DNA of 42,194 bases. Origin: Trichomonas tenax (taxonomy: Eukaryota > Parabasalia > Trichomonadida > Trichomonadidae). The translations under genes and the position numbers were made by a program. Under the pieces are notes generated by a model, which worked only from the letters and a program-made list of their open reading frames with translations, had not been told where the DNA came from and did not search any database. Where the stretch lies: positions 1-42,194 of the forward strand of contig JALKBU010000410.1 of NCBI GenBank assembly GCA_023091735.1, given 5' to 3'. Shown here in pieces: positions 29,183-39,821 of the stretch (its first letter is position 1; every line of letters starts with the position of its first letter).

Positions 29183-29262
29183 CGAGACATTCCTGCCGAT
29201 AGGAATGAGTTTCAAACTCGAAAGAATGAAGGTATGAAAACTTTCGACGAAATTATTTTCGA
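29183..29262 (+). ncRNA. Candidate structured RNA, three consecutive hairpins
   Basis: An island with more G+C than its flanks holds closely spaced stems: CATTCCT/AGGAATG (29188-29194 with 29201-29207), GAGTTT/AAACTC (29207-29212 with 29214-29219), TCGAAAG/CTTTCGA (29218-29224 with 29241-29247) and CGAAA/TTTCG (29248-29252 with 29257-29261). An outer CGAG/CTCG pair (29183-29186 with 29217-29220) is an alternative. Some stems are mutually exclusive. No match to U1, U2, U4, U5, U6, tRNA or 5S signatures that I know. Strand is a guess. Confidence 0.3.
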
Positions 29263-29800
29263 ATAAGTAAAGCTTTTCATGTTTCTGGTAGGATAGAAGG
29301 TGTATAATTAATTGCTTTATAGATCAGGCTAGTGAACGATTGAAAAGGTTGGAGTTTTTATAGCGAAAAGAACGCCTTCATGACTATAGCCATTTGTTTA
29401 CAAAGCGGTTTTGACAAACATTAATTTTTATTTTAAAATGCTGTATCTTAATATGCATAAATAATAGATTCCAATTCAATGAGTTGCTAGAAATAAATTG
29501 TGATGACATTGAATTTGATCTTGATGGAAAGCCGTTTGAAAAATTCAAGGAATCAAGATTGGCGATTTAGGGTCAGACTTCCCTCAATTCTCTCAATATT
29601 TGAAAATTACGCAGTTTTCAAAAATCTCTCTGAAAATTTTCAAAAAGTGAAAAATTCATACGCACAACAGATGATTTAGAGTAAAATATCGAAAAATTTT
29701 AAAAACTTGTGAACAAGTTTTGAATACACTATATGAATTGAATGAAAAAATTGTTACAAATATAACATATTATAATTCAAATCACAAGTATTATCAGCCT
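29263..29800. other. Intergenic, no supported gene
   Basis: A stretch at about 29490-29566 reads as acidic protein-like sequence (CDDIEFDLDGKPF) for some 40 codons without an ATG. It may be debris of a gene but is too short to call. Confidence 0.3.
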
Positions 29801-29808
29801 TCATTTTC
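29801..29808 (+). promoter_or_regulatory. Initiator-like TCATTTTC
   Basis: TCATTTTC fits the trichomonad initiator. It lies 35 nt before the ATG at 29836 and 77 nt before that at 29878. A short upstream frame (ATG at 29819, five codons) lies between it and 29836. Confidence 0.45.
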
Positions 29809-29835
29809 GCTATCAAAAATGTTTTATCGAAATTA

Positions 29836-31452
29836 ATGACAAAATTTTCTGATCTTTACAATGTTCAAATTTTCAAAATGAGCTTTGCGCGTTACAAGAA
29901 CAATAGAGAGTCGAGCTTATCACTGAAGAAAATAGAGAGCGTCTCTTCCACTCTCTCCAAGCTCGCGTACCACACCACCAAACAGCAAGTTTTGAAGCCT
30001 ATTACTGACTATACAGCGACGACATCTTCTCCTAAGGGTGACGAACCTATAGCAGATGAAGGCCTTGGCAATGAGTTGTATACCGTCGAAGTCACTAAAC
30101 ACATTTATCACACGAACGTCGCATTCGAGAAATTACCGGCTTTAGGAGCTCAAATTCAGGCGGACAACATCGACCTCCTGATAAAGAAGTGCCAACAGTG
30201 CTGCGTATTGTGCGACTTTTCCGATACTGAGTCAGATACTGCTGCCAAACCTCTCAAAACTTCGACTTTGAAGGAAATTGCCAATGCGCTGACAAAGACG
30301 TCACCGGATGCATTAACAAATGTAGCTGAAGAGAACCTCTACGAAATGATAAAAGTCAACTTAATGCGTTGTATTCCTTCAATTCCAAAGAAATACATGT
30401 GGTACGATGATGAGCCGTTCATATTGGACGTCAACTGGCCACACCTTCAGTTTGTCTATCAAATTCTCATGAATTACATCAAAATTCAACCAACTTCTCC
30501 ACGCTTACACGAAATGAGAAAAATCATGTTCACTATCATCAACAGCGCAGATCCAAACGAAAGAGAACAAATTTTCCAGTTTTTCATGGAATACTTAAAA
30601 TCGTTCCCAGATCAATTCGAAAGTCTGTTCGATGACTGCTCATACAAACTCATTGAGTACATGGAAGGTGGCCTTCCGTTCTGTGTCACTCCAATTCTCG
30701 GATTATATCATGAACAATTGAAATTAGTCAAACTAACTGAATATATGAACAATTTCTGGGATTCTTATATCATTCCACTCATTTCCTGCCAACACATTCT
30801 CACTGTTTACCCTCCATTTATGGATATCGCAGAAACAATGTCGACAATGGACCCGGACGTTCCCAAAAAGACATTGCGCTTTATGTTCCACCACTGGCCG
30901 GAATCACATCCATCGAAGCAAATTTCGTACTTGCTGCTCATGAATTTTTTGATCGAGCAATTAAATGCGGAAGATTTTTCACAGATGTGCGTCCAGATCT
31001 TCAAATTGTACACGAGGCTCGCTTTGTCGACACTTCACGCTAAAGTAACAGAAACAACGTTCAGGATTTGGTCGAATTTGAAGATTCTTCAAATCATCAC
31101 AGATAACACACAAGCAATCTATCCAGTTGTTTACCCGGTCTATCAGATGATCATGAAGGAGCATTGGAGGTCCGGAACACAGAGCGCTGCTTTGAATGCA
31201 TTAAAAGCGATGCACGACTTGGATCCATTCTGTTTCGATGAAATAGCTCAGTCTAAGAAGGACAGATCAAAGGATGATGAGGTAAGTGATGCAACAATCC
31301 ATAAATCTTGGGCTTCTATCGCAAGAAGTGCAGCAAAGAACGAAAAATCACTCAACCTCGCGCGCGTGTTGGCAGATATCCAACTTAAATTCAGCAAGTC
31401 GACGCCTGTCAAAGATATGAAGAAGATGGGTAAACCATCTCTTCAGAAGTAA
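29836..31452 (+). CDS. PP2A regulatory subunit B56 (B')
   Basis: A 538-residue HEAT-like helical protein of the B56 family, which targets protein phosphatase 2A to substrates. Family landmarks: NWPHLQFVYQILMNYI near 190 (AWPHLQLVYE in B56), DPNEREQIF near 235, a YLKSFPDQFESLFDDCSYK segment near 250, HHWPESHPSKQISYLL near 350, TFRIWSNLKILQIITDN near 410, and HWRSGTQSAALNALKAM near 440. The first ~120 residues and the basic tail are not conserved. Two starts are possible: 29836, or 29878 (MSFARYKNN). The first sits in TTAATGACAAAATTTTC, which itself resembles the TGACAAA promoter word, so 29878 may be the true start. Confidence 0.9.
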   Translation: MTKFSDLYNVQIFKMSFARYKNNRESSLSLKKIESVSSTLSKLAYHTTKQQVLKPITDYTATTSSPKGDEPIADEGLGNELYTVEVTKHIYHTNVAFEKLPALGAQIQADNIDLLIKKCQQCCVLCDFSDTESDTAAKPLKTSTLKEIANALTKTSPDALTNVAEENLYEMIKVNLMRCIPSIPKKYMWYDDEPFILDVNWPHLQFVYQILMNYIKIQPTSPRLHEMRKIMFTIINSADPNEREQIFQFFMEYLKSFPDQFESLFDDCSYKLIEYMEGGLPFCVTPILGLYHEQLKLVKLTEYMNNFWDSYIIPLISCQHILTVYPPFMDIAETMSTMDPDVPKKTLRFMFHHWPESHPSKQISYLLLMNFLIEQLNAEDFSQMCVQIFKLYTRLALSTLHAKVTETTFRIWSNLKILQIITDNTQAIYPVVYPVYQMIMKEHWRSGTQSAALNALKAMHDLDPFCFDEIAQSKKDRSKDDEVSDATIHKSWASIARSAAKNEKSLNLARVLADIQLKFSKSTPVKDMKKMGKPSLQK

Positions 31453-32368
31453 GATATCTTTATTTTTCTTAATTGTTATATATTGTTATTGTTTTTGTGA
31501 TAATATTTACTAAAATATGAATATGAATTTTAATTTTCTCTCTTTCATATTTCAAAATTTTATAAGCTTTTGTTTTATATTCATTTCATTTGTACCACGA
31601 TATTACAGTGTCTAAGAATTAGTGAAAAATATCATTTATGGGATTTGATTTATGATTTTTTGAATTTCGATAAATTCTATATCGATATATTAGGAACTTT
31701 TCATTTGATATGATCACGCATAGGACAAGTTAATAGTGTGCTAAGCGCCCAAGTTCATTAATCAGTCAATTTTTAAATTTTTTTCACACATGGATTTGAT
31801 TTTTTGACACATAAATATATCAAATAAATGTTATTTGTCATGTAAAAATATCGAGTTAAATCGGAGTGCAAAAGTTCAAAATATCTTCACATTGATGAAG
31901 ATTCATAATAAATGAATATGCAAGAATAGCAGTTCTACAACTATATAATATATGACCTGATTAATATGTTCTGCTATTATCAATTTGGATCCAAATTGTT
32001 CATTTATAATTTCATTTTTTGCTATTGCAATTCAACGTTAAGTTATGGTTTTTTCTTTCAGTTCTGATACGGTCCCTATAGTAATGAGGTTACGAAAAAT
32101 AAGAATCAATGAATCTGGACAATTATCTTGGATTAAAGGGATTTACTTCACCATAATGATGTTGAAATGATTAAGTATATAGTTCTATATATCATTATTG
32201 CACTGTGGTTTTGAATAATATCATCAATAATGAGTTATGGAAGGAGAAAGTTTCTCGAAAAATCTGACAGATTGCTCAAAAAATTGAACTAAAAATCATG
32301 TTTTTGACACTTTACAAACAGATTTTTCAGAAAGTTATACCCTAATAAAAAAGTGAACGTTAAAACAA
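31453..32368. other. Intergenic, no gene seen
   Basis: AT-rich spacer between two plus-strand genes. A TTTGACACTTTACAAAC word at about 32304-32320 lies some 50 nt before the next ATG. Confidence 0.45.
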
Positions 32369-33109
32369 ATGTATAACACTCAACCAGTGTGCAAACCTCG
32401 TTTAGACGTCGCAGAGAAGGCGCGAGCGTACGACAGACACACTCACGCGCTCAAATTCAACAAACACGAGCCTATTTCTACGCAACCTCCTTTGGCGCCA
32501 TCCGTAAGAATATACGAAAGATCGCGAAATGAGGAACGAGAACTGATCAAGAAGAAGGATAAAGTCAATTCGCAGATAATTGATCAAGTCTGGAAGCGCG
32601 CTCATGGAATTCCAGTTCCAGATGACACAACGCAGCTGTCTAAAGCACAAACAGCACGCAGATCTCCAAAGAAATCGTGGTGTTCCTTACTTTTAGAGAA
32701 AGAAACAATGTTTCCTAACAAGCAAGAACAAATTATGAATTCTTCTCGCTCAATACATAGGAAAACAGCCCAAGTTGAAGCGAGCGCTTCGACATTTTCG
32801 AGAGAGCCGGAGTCTGGGATGCGCGTTAATTATCACAAACCAAAAAAAGATTCGAGAACTCTGCAAAGGTCAAGAATTAGCTCTGCGAGGATGCCACACG
32901 CAAAATCAGAGGAAGCGTACAATACTAAGCAGGAAGAAGAGGACGCTTGCACAGTTAAAATCGAATCAAATAACAATACATCAACAAATACTCAAGAAAA
33001 ATTACAAAACTTGGACGAAGGAAGACCATCAGAAATTATACGGGGATTGCTTAACGAATTGGACGATACTGATGATACTTCACAAGATATTGTTCATGTT
33101 GATTTTTAA
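32369..33109 (+). CDS. Basic hypothetical protein
   Basis: A 246-residue protein with no domain that I recognise. The N-terminal 100 residues are Arg/Lys/His-rich and more ordered (DVAEKARAYDRHTHALKFNKH, then RNEERELIKKKDKVNSQIIDQVWKRAHG). The middle is Ser/Arg/Lys-rich with SPKKSW and phosphorylatable patches, and the C-terminus is acidic (DELDDTDDTSQD-like). No signal peptide or membrane segment. Codon composition is that of the neighbouring genes. It could be a microtubule- or nucleic-acid-associated protein, but that is a guess from charge. Confidence 0.7.
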   Translation: MYNTQPVCKPRLDVAEKARAYDRHTHALKFNKHEPISTQPPLAPSVRIYERSRNEERELIKKKDKVNSQIIDQVWKRAHGIPVPDDTTQLSKAQTARRSPKKSWCSLLLEKETMFPNKQEQIMNSSRSIHRKTAQVEASASTFSREPESGMRVNYHKPKKDSRTLQRSRISSARMPHAKSEEAYNTKQEEEDACTVKIESNNNTSTNTQEKLQNLDEGRPSEIIRGLLNELDDTDDTSQDIVHVDF

Positions 33110-33219
33110 ATTATTATTATGTTTGTTTTTAATTAATTTGAGTTGTTCTAGACCATGATTAGTATCATGAACAAGTTTATGCATGAATTTAAGAAATTTT
33201 ATAAAAAACAAAAAATAAT

Positions 33220-34743
33220 CTATATATCAAAAGGATCTAAAGGAACTCTTGCAGTATCATTAACTTTCTGATGATGGTCTCTCGCTATCTCTATCAACCT
33301 TCGAATCTCTTCGTTAAATTGATCCGGATTAAAGGAAGATCCAACCGCATCAGCGAGCATGAAGCCGTACTTCTTGAGATCGAACGTTATCTCATTGAGG
33401 TTTTCTATTTCCTTAACATAACGGGAATTTTCTGATTTAATTCTGATCAATTCGCCTTCAATTCTAACGCATTCTCTATGCTCCCTTGAAGCACTATCTG
33501 TATCACAACAGCATTTGCAATTCTTTGGTGTAACTTTATATTTTTTATCCATGTTGTAATTAAATATGATGTTATTAAGCTCTCTGTTCTTAGATGAAAG
33601 TCTGTCATTCTCCTCTCTAAGATTAGCGATGATTGCATCGTATTTTCTTTGATCATATTCATATAAACCAGATTTCTTTGTTAACTCATCGTATTTCTGC
33701 TGCAATTGAGAGTATTTCTCTGTTTCTTCAGCCAGTTTATTCGCTAATTCTTTGGCAATTTGTGTTGATTTGTTTGCATTTAACATTGCAGTGTTGTTTT
33801 GTATTGTAAAGGATTCTTCCTTCTGTTTCGAAATATCAAGTAATTTATTGAGTTTCTTGTTTTGTTCAATTGAATCGATTAATTGCTGGTTAACTTTTGA
33901 TAGTGTAGCCTTTAGTTCAGCATTTTCACTCTGAGATTTGTTAAATAAACCTTTCTGTATATGGGCGTTATTTGCTGCTTCTTGTTCTTTTGTATTTGAT
34001 TCTGATAATTTAGCTTGGAGAATTTCAATTGTTTGATTTAGTTCTCTTTCTTTCTTATTTGAAAGCAAAACGCCAAGTTGATCGGATAATTCTGTGTTTT
34101 GTCTCTTTAATTCAACAATAATGTTTTGAAGCTCAGTAATTTTAGAATTAGAAGAAGATTGAGCAATAATATTTGCATTTAGCTCGCTTATAGATTTATC
34201 GCGTATTTCAATTTGTTTTTTGAGATCATTAATTGATTTTTGAAGCTCGTTAACTTTTGTATTTGAACTTTGTGAATCAATTTTTGTCTTCATTTCGACT
34301 ATTGTCTGCTCTTTGATATCAATTTGCTTTTTAAGTTCAATATTTATTGATGTGAAATTTTTAATTTGTGTTGTGTAATATTCTTTTGTCTGTGTGACAC
34401 GAGCAAGTAATTTTCTGATCTTATCTTGTAATATAGCAGCATTCTTTTCGTATTCTAACAAAGAGAGAGAAAGATTGTAACTTTTCTTCCTTTCTTTTTC
34501 GAGAACCTGCTGTGAATTTTCGTATAACAATCTAACTTCGTTATCATCAACGCTGCAATAGCTAATTATCCGCTCTTTTGCAATATCTAAGAATGAAAAT
34601 AATTGATTTTTGAGATTTCTCTCGTTCTGAATCGAATTAATCCTAATAACGATATCAGTTTTAGTACTGGAATGCATTCTCGAAGAGATTTCCCATAAAA
34701 TATCCCGTAAATAAGTCTTTAATTGATCATCTTGTGAATTCAT
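33220..34743 (-). CDS. Long coiled-coil protein
   Basis: A 507-residue, largely helical protein. From about residue 70 to 400 it shows heptad patterns with repeated KKQI/LKKQIEIRDK/ELQNIIVELKRQ segments, typical of a two-stranded coiled coil. A cysteine cluster (NCKCCCDTDS near 400) interrupts the helix, followed by a further coiled segment and a short C-terminus ending VPLDPFDI. It is probably a structural or cytoskeletal adaptor; the family cannot be told from coiled coil alone. TGTGACAAAA lies 7 nt before the ATG. It converges on the 32369 gene, with 110 nt between stop codons. Confidence 0.85.
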   Translation of the reverse strand: MNSQDDQLKTYLRDILWEISSRMHSSTKTDIVIRINSIQNERNLKNQLFSFLDIAKERIISYCSVDDNEVRLLYENSQQVLEKERKKSYNLSLSLLEYEKNAAILQDKIRKLLARVTQTKEYYTTQIKNFTSINIELKKQIDIKEQTIVEMKTKIDSQSSNTKVNELQKSINDLKKQIEIRDKSISELNANIIAQSSSNSKITELQNIIVELKRQNTELSDQLGVLLSNKKERELNQTIEILQAKLSESNTKEQEAANNAHIQKGLFNKSQSENAELKATLSKVNQQLIDSIEQNKKLNKLLDISKQKEESFTIQNNTAMLNANKSTQIAKELANKLAEETEKYSQLQQKYDELTKKSGLYEYDQRKYDAIIANLREENDRLSSKNRELNNIIFNYNMDKKYKVTPKNCKCCCDTDSASREHRECVRIEGELIRIKSENSRYVKEIENLNEITFDLKKYGFMLADAVGSSFNPDQFNEEIRRLIEIARDHHQKVNDTARVPLDPFDI

Positions 34744-34750
34744 TTTTTTC

Positions 34751-34760
34751 TTTTGTCACA
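34751..34760 (-). promoter_or_regulatory. TGTGACAAAA element before coiled-coil gene
   Basis: The gene-strand word TGTGACAAAAG lies 7 nt upstream of the ATG at 34743. It shares TGACAAA with other gene starts in the window. Confidence 0.35.
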
Positions 34761-34763
34761 TTT

Positions 34764-36339
34764 CTAATAATAAGGTTACTTTTATAATTCATCAATGAAC
34801 TCATTATGAACATTCTTATCATTATCAACATATAGATTACATATAATCATATAGAAATTGATATATTAGAAGAATTAATATTACTCAGAAGTGGCGTTAT
34901 TAATGAATGAAAATCATTAATGCTAAAAAGTGACAATTATTAATCAAATTCGTTTTGGGAGAAATAGAGAACGTGAATCTAAAGTTAGTTGATATATTTA
35001 GTATTTTTATGTGAAAATGATGCTATTGAGAAAGTTGGGAAAGAAATTAGATTGCCGATCTTGGAAGAGGATAAAAGAACGATTAGATGACATAATCTAT
35101 ATGCTACACGCTATGTACAGATGTCATATATTATCGCTGTGAAGCAAAAAGCGCTGATTAACGCATAAATTGGCTTGAAAAATTAAATTATTTTCCTTGA
35201 AAATTGAAATCAATTGACCAGATTTGGTTCATTCGAAACCATTCAAAAAATGCTGTGAGATGTGTGTGGCATAAAGGAAATATCATTATTGAAAAATTGT
35301 GAACTTATTCAAAATTTATTTGAAATTTTAATTAATTTTGGTTTAAAAGCCAAATTTATTTCAAATATCTGTATGCTGCAGTAACTAATTCTGATTTTTA
35401 ATTATCATTTATCATATTTGATTAAATTTGACAAAGACGTTAATTTTTTTTGACATATCTTTATTGGAATTTTTACGGTGAACTTCGATATATCTCAGGG
35501 AACATTAATAACTTTCAATATAAGTGTCCATCCATGACTGTATAGATTGAAGCAGAATCACTGTTTGATTATGTTGAATAAATTATCTTTTCGAACCTAA
35601 TATTAAAATGGATATTGATAACGAATACAGTAACCACATACTCGAAAATCAAAAAACATTAGGACTAAATACCATTTTATTGACTGCAGTTTTGAAATTC
35701 AAAATGTATCTCGAGAAGTTATGTTAGCCAAGCCATGGTAATCAAGTATCTTAATCTTTGTGCTAGTGGCTTTCCAATATTTCAAAGTTATAAAAATAGC
35801 AACTGACAATTTTGTACATATGTGATAATTAAATGAAATATCATAACATATATTCTTCTCAATTTAATAAACTTTTCAAATTTAGCCGCCCAAAAAAGAG
35901 TCATCATTATTTTTGGGAGAATAACACACAGAACTTATGTGTGAACACTTGAACTACTTTTTTCGGAAAAAAGCTAAAAAAGCATATTTGTGATTAGGTT
36001 TACTTATTTATCATCGACAACAACATATTTTACATTATAAAAATGCTATACAATGGGGATATAATATATTATAATGAGTTAAGCACATCATGGCAAATCA
36101 ATGTTTTTGATGCAAGATATATCTAATATTTTAATGAAATATAGACTTTGTTAGCTAATTCTTTAATATATCATGCACAACATGATTTTGTACATTGGAG
36201 TTCAATAACTTAGCAAAAAGTTAATCCAGTGAGTTAAAAAAACGAGTTTCACCGACTTTGCGTATCAATTTTAGACAAGCCACAAAATTATTAGAGGCAA
36301 AATATATCAAATTCGTATGAGAAATTTTGTTATAGATAT
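34764..36339. other. Long intergenic stretch, no gene seen
   Basis: AT-rich DNA between the host coiled-coil gene and the first element-derived sequence. The element's left boundary should lie here or near 36340, but I could not find a terminal inverted repeat or target duplication by eye. Confidence 0.4.
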
Positions 36340-36519
36340 TGCTTTATTTAATAAGATAAGGCATAGAACAAAAAGTACTCTAGAAAAAGCATTAAAATCA
36401 TATATTCTAATATATATCAAAATTAACGATTCTAAAGAAATTTTATGGAATTATTATTATGATATATATATGGTAGAGTAAATTCTGATAAAAATATCGA
36501 AAATGAAAATTCGGAAACA

Positions 36520-37595
36520 ATGCCAGAAAAACAACAACAAAAATATTTAGATCAAATTAATACGAATAATTTTCATGAGAATACTACAATAGATGCTTCT
36601 AATCATATTCCTTGGAAAACATTTAATAATTTACAAAGTTATGTGTACCGTAATAATATTGATGATAAAACACTTAATAATATGTAGATGGATATAAAAC
36701 CTGTAAGTTTTGATTTGAAAGGCAACATAAAATATTATATGAATATTGTTGGGTCAAAGAATACGATAATTATTGATTATTTTAGTTCTGGAGATAATGT
36801 ATGGTTATTTGTTGTTGAAATGAATACCAGAAAATTGTATGCTGTATTATCACCAAAAATAAAATCAGATAATGGTAATTGGAAATATCCTAATAATACA
36901 CAAATTAATCATAATTTCAAATATGTTATTTCGTCATTAATTTCTCGAATGGATAAAGAATTAATTAACAAAATATTTTATATGATCAAGAACCATCATT
37001 TATTTCTAAACGATTTCAAAATTGGTGTTTAGCAAATGATATCACAATTAGATATTATGAAAAATATAACGTTAATAATATCGATGATTCGCTCCAAGAA
37101 AATACACGTGGTAATCATACTACATTAGCAATTTTGGATAGGATATGTAGAACAATACGTACAATGAATTATAATATGGGTTATGTTACAGATATTACGC
37201 CAGAACGTATGAATTATTTACTTAATGAATACAACAATTCACCTAATGGAACTTTTTATAAATTTTTCAAAAGACCAGTTTCACCAAACGATATGACAGG
37301 CAATATGGAACGTAAGTATTGTTTGGAAATGACTAAAGAAAACTTTGTAACTGCATCTATGCCGAAATATGATGTTATTGGTAAAACTGTCGAAGTTTAT
37401 AACATAGCACATTCCATGGATAAAATTAAATCAAAAACATTAGGCAGATTTAAAGTTGTAGATAAAGATGGTAATTTGTTCGTTTGTAAATCTCTAAAGA
37501 ATTCGCGTGATGATTCATCATCTCAGACCTTTTCAAAAGGTCCTAAAATTGTTAAAGTACCACGATGGATGTTAAAAATTACTGGAAGCATTTAA
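36520..37595 (+). pseudogene. Maverick/Polinton-type integrase, broken
   Basis: A retroviral-type (DDE) integrase as found in Maverick/Polinton elements, in two frames. The first runs from ATG 36520 through an in-frame TAG at 36685-36687 to about 36985 and holds the first catalytic-Asp region (IIIDYFSSGDNVWLFVVE). The second begins near 36985 with DQEPSF (second Asp), continues through NWCLANDITIRYYEK and GNHTTLAILDRICRTIR, and ends at TAA 37593-37595 after an SH3-like C-terminal part (KVVDKDGNLFVCKS). The third catalytic position appears to be Asp in LDRICRTIR. Protein-like debris upstream (about 36340-36460) may be its N-terminus. With one stop and one frameshift this copy is inactive. Confidence 0.75.
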
Positions 37596-37668
37596 AATGT
37601 TTCGCTGCGAATTTATTCGCGTTTATTGATGTTTAAATATTTTATTTATTATAAATAACCTTTAAATA

Positions 37669-38220
37669 TGTTAATGGTTCCGTGAAAAATTTAAAAGATG
37701 TTAAACCATTAGAAATTATCGAAAGTTATAGCCCAGAAATTATCACATTTAATAATCCTGAAGAATTTCAAAAATATTATAATTTACATGAAAAAGAATT
37801 TAACAAATTATCCACATATAAATTAAATACAAAATATAAGATACCTGGTTACAAAATTACTAAACGTAATATATCTGGCGAATCTAATTCGCAATCAAAC
37901 AATAAATCGTTTGCTATAAAGTTAATTACATATTATTCTTACAAGAAATATAATGGCGTGAAAATCCAATTTTCATTAATAAGTTAATTATTGCTGACGA
38001 TATAATATTGATGAAATTCATTAAGCTATTAACTGATGCTGATGATGTTCAGTTAGATGTTGAAGATATTGATGAGGAATGTATAACAAAGAATAAATAT
38101 AGAAAGGTTAACGCAATTTATGTTATTAATGGTGATAAAACATATAATTTAAAGTATGATTACCCAGAGGTTTCTAAACGTGTGAAAGAAATCGGAATAC
38201 ATATTAAGATTGTGTTCTAA
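37669..38220 (+). pseudogene. Element-associated gene of unknown function, frameshifted
   Basis: The first frame (about 37669-37950) gives a Lys/Asn-rich protein with VKPLEIIESYSPEIITF and FQKYYNLHEKEF. No ATG is seen at its beginning. The reading then shifts, and from about 37955 another frame continues with IFINKLIIADDIILM and an acidic stretch to TAA/TGA-type end at 38220. The two parts abut without a gap, so a single gene with one frameshift near 37950 is the simplest reading. An ATG at 38011 could also start a free 69-residue protein. The position directly after the integrase suggests an element gene; no function known. Confidence 0.5.
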
Positions 38221-38267
38221 AAATATTCTAACAAAAATAATATCGAAAATTATTTTTGTTAAAACTT

Positions 38268-38577
38268 TTACTGTGAATTATTCTCCGGTATTAATGCCTT
38301 AACATTATGCGGAACAATTTTCTCGAGATTTTCATTAGAAATTTTCTTTAACTGATCCAAATAATTAGCATTCAAAATCAGAATGTGTTATAGCAATTCT
38401 TGTTTCTTGTCCTTCTGTAAATGGTGCCGATTAGTCATCCCAATCAACTGTACGTAATTGAAAACTTCTAGTACCATCATTAATTTGTACCAGGGATTTT
38501 AGATTTTCAAAATATTGTGCTATGTTACCCTGTAAAGTGTTGTTGTTATTTAGCCTTGTATTAAATGCCGATTTCAT
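38268..38577 (-). pseudogene. Element-associated small gene with in-frame stop
   Basis: From ATG at 38577 the minus strand codes for 48 residues beginning MKSAFNTRLNNNNTLQGNI, then TAA at 38431-38433, after which the same frame continues as protein-like sequence (APFTEGQETRIAITHSDFE). Near 38370 it moves to another frame that ends NNSQ-TAA at 38268. Intact, it would be about 100 residues. No family recognised. It faces the plus-strand gene upstream, tail to tail. Confidence 0.5.
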
Positions 38578-38675
38578 TTTAAATAAAAAACATAAATAAT
38601 AGTATTAATTTCGGCCAACATTTAAAAAGTTGGACTCAAAAATATTATTTTTACGCATTTTATTTATAATTAAAA

Positions 38676-38801
38676 ATGGCTTGGGGATTTTAGAAAAAGC
38701 TTAAAGATGTTGAATATTTTACAAAACATGAAAAAATATCTAAATCATTAAATATGAAAAATATGAATGAAAGCATTTTTTTGGGAGGAGGTACGAGATG
38801 A
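38676..38801 (+). pseudogene. Short fragment sharing 60 bp with the 5.4-6.7 kb pseudogene
   Basis: ATG 38676 gives MAWGF then TAG (38691-38693). The frame continues with KKLKDVEYFTKHEKISK to a TGA near 38799. Bases 38715-38774 match 6616-6675 at 56 of 60 positions in the same reading frame. The beginning MAWGF-K could be that of an element structural protein, with the TAG replacing a Trp codon, but this is speculative. Confidence 0.45.
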
Positions 38802-38959
38802 GGTGAAAATTGAGAGGGCGAGACTCGTAAATTTGGACTTTTCGGTATTAAATAAAATAATTTTCACTAGTAACAGCAAAAGTTATCTAAATGTTTTGAA
38901 ATTTACTTCTTTATAACTTCCATCATATCTATTTACAAAAATAATAATATATTAATTAA

Positions 38960-39178
38960 TTAAATATCATAACCAATATCGGTATCTTCATCTTTAGATT
39001 TCTTTTGAAGTCTTGGATTCTTTTGTCTACCAGCAGCCAACGCAGCTAATTGTTTTTCTGTACACTTTCTTTTAGGTTAATCTTATTTAATCTTCTTAGA
39101 TTTATCATTTGATAATTCCTTTAGGATTTCTTGTTTAATTTCATCTCTAAGTGATTGGATGTTAATTGTATCCGACAT
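38960..39178 (-). pseudogene. Lys-rich element protein, left copy, two stops
   Basis: A 72-codon frame from ATG 39178 to TAA 38960-38962 with two internal TAA codons at 39083-39085 and 39077-39079. It is clearly homologous to the intact gene at 40319-40603: KRKCTEKQLAALAAGRQKNPR is nearly identical in both. The two stops replace codons of a KK-K-D-PKRK linker and each is one C-to-T change from CAA. It is the minus-strand arm of a divergent cassette whose plus-strand arm starts 38 nt away at 39217. Confidence 0.7.
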
Positions 39179-39216
39179 TTTAATAAGATAAAACTTTTAA
39201 TTTTATTTATGATTAA

Positions 39217-39531
39217 ATGAGTTTAAGCAAATCTGAAAGACAATCGATTATAGATAATGAAGAACGTGGTATCCAACATCCATTATATTACGTTGTTAAA
39301 ACAAATGGCAAGGTACAAGTTCGTAAGAGCAAAGTATCATTTATTTCTAATAAATATTATAAAGAAGATTCAGAAACAACATCAGAAGATATGAATAAGA
39401 ATCCTGTTGAAAGAGAACATGAAACAAATGAAAATAAACAATTCATAAATAACATACAAGAAACAGCAACCAATAATAAACCATTTCCAATGCCTGTTAT
39501 AAATAGAAGGACAAGAATTATAAGATTATAA
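39217..39531 (+). CDS. Element protein with GIQHPLYYV motif, left copy
   Basis: A 104-residue protein, complete from ATG to TAA. It begins SLSKSERQSIIDNEERGIQHPLYYVV and is a paralogue of the gene at 40657: the first ~45 residues and a later NKNPVE-x-E-x-NENKQF segment match. It ends in a basic RRTRIIRL. Relative to the right copy it lacks about 60 residues of the middle. Such small, charged, N-terminally conserved proteins next to capsid genes are plausible minor virion or core proteins in Polinton-like elements; that is inference. Function unknown. Confidence 0.65.
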   Translation: MSLSKSERQSIIDNEERGIQHPLYYVVKTNGKVQVRKSKVSFISNKYYKEDSETTSEDMNKNPVEREHETNENKQFINNIQETATNNKPFPMPVINRRTRIIRL

Positions 39532-39564
39532 CTTATATATATTATCGATTTTTATTTTTATTAA

Positions 39565-39690
39565 ATGAATAACGAACAGTTAAACGAATTCACACTGGCT
39601 GAAAATTATCATCAGGTTAAGAGTTACTTTGATATTATAGATCATGCTGTCCAGGTAGGTGATACTAATAGACGTCTCATAGGCCATTAG
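39565..39690 (+). pseudogene. Truncated capsid-like gene, left copy
   Basis: ATG 39565 begins a protein homologous to the start of the 41117 gene (NNEQLNEFT against ENEQLNEFT, then YFDIIDHAVQVGDTNRR). Homology stops abruptly after the CGT codon ending at 39675. The next bases are unrelated and give a stop at 39690. The breakpoint marks a deletion or an insertion into the element. Confidence 0.75.
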
Positions 39691-39821
39691 CATCAAGCCA
39701 AACTAGAAATATCCATTCCAAGATTTGCGATGAAAATGGGATGTGTGATTTTTCATTTGATATTGGCTTAAAAGTATCAAAAAAGGTTAAATAGTAGTAT
39801 GTTTTGGGAATTGGTAAAATT

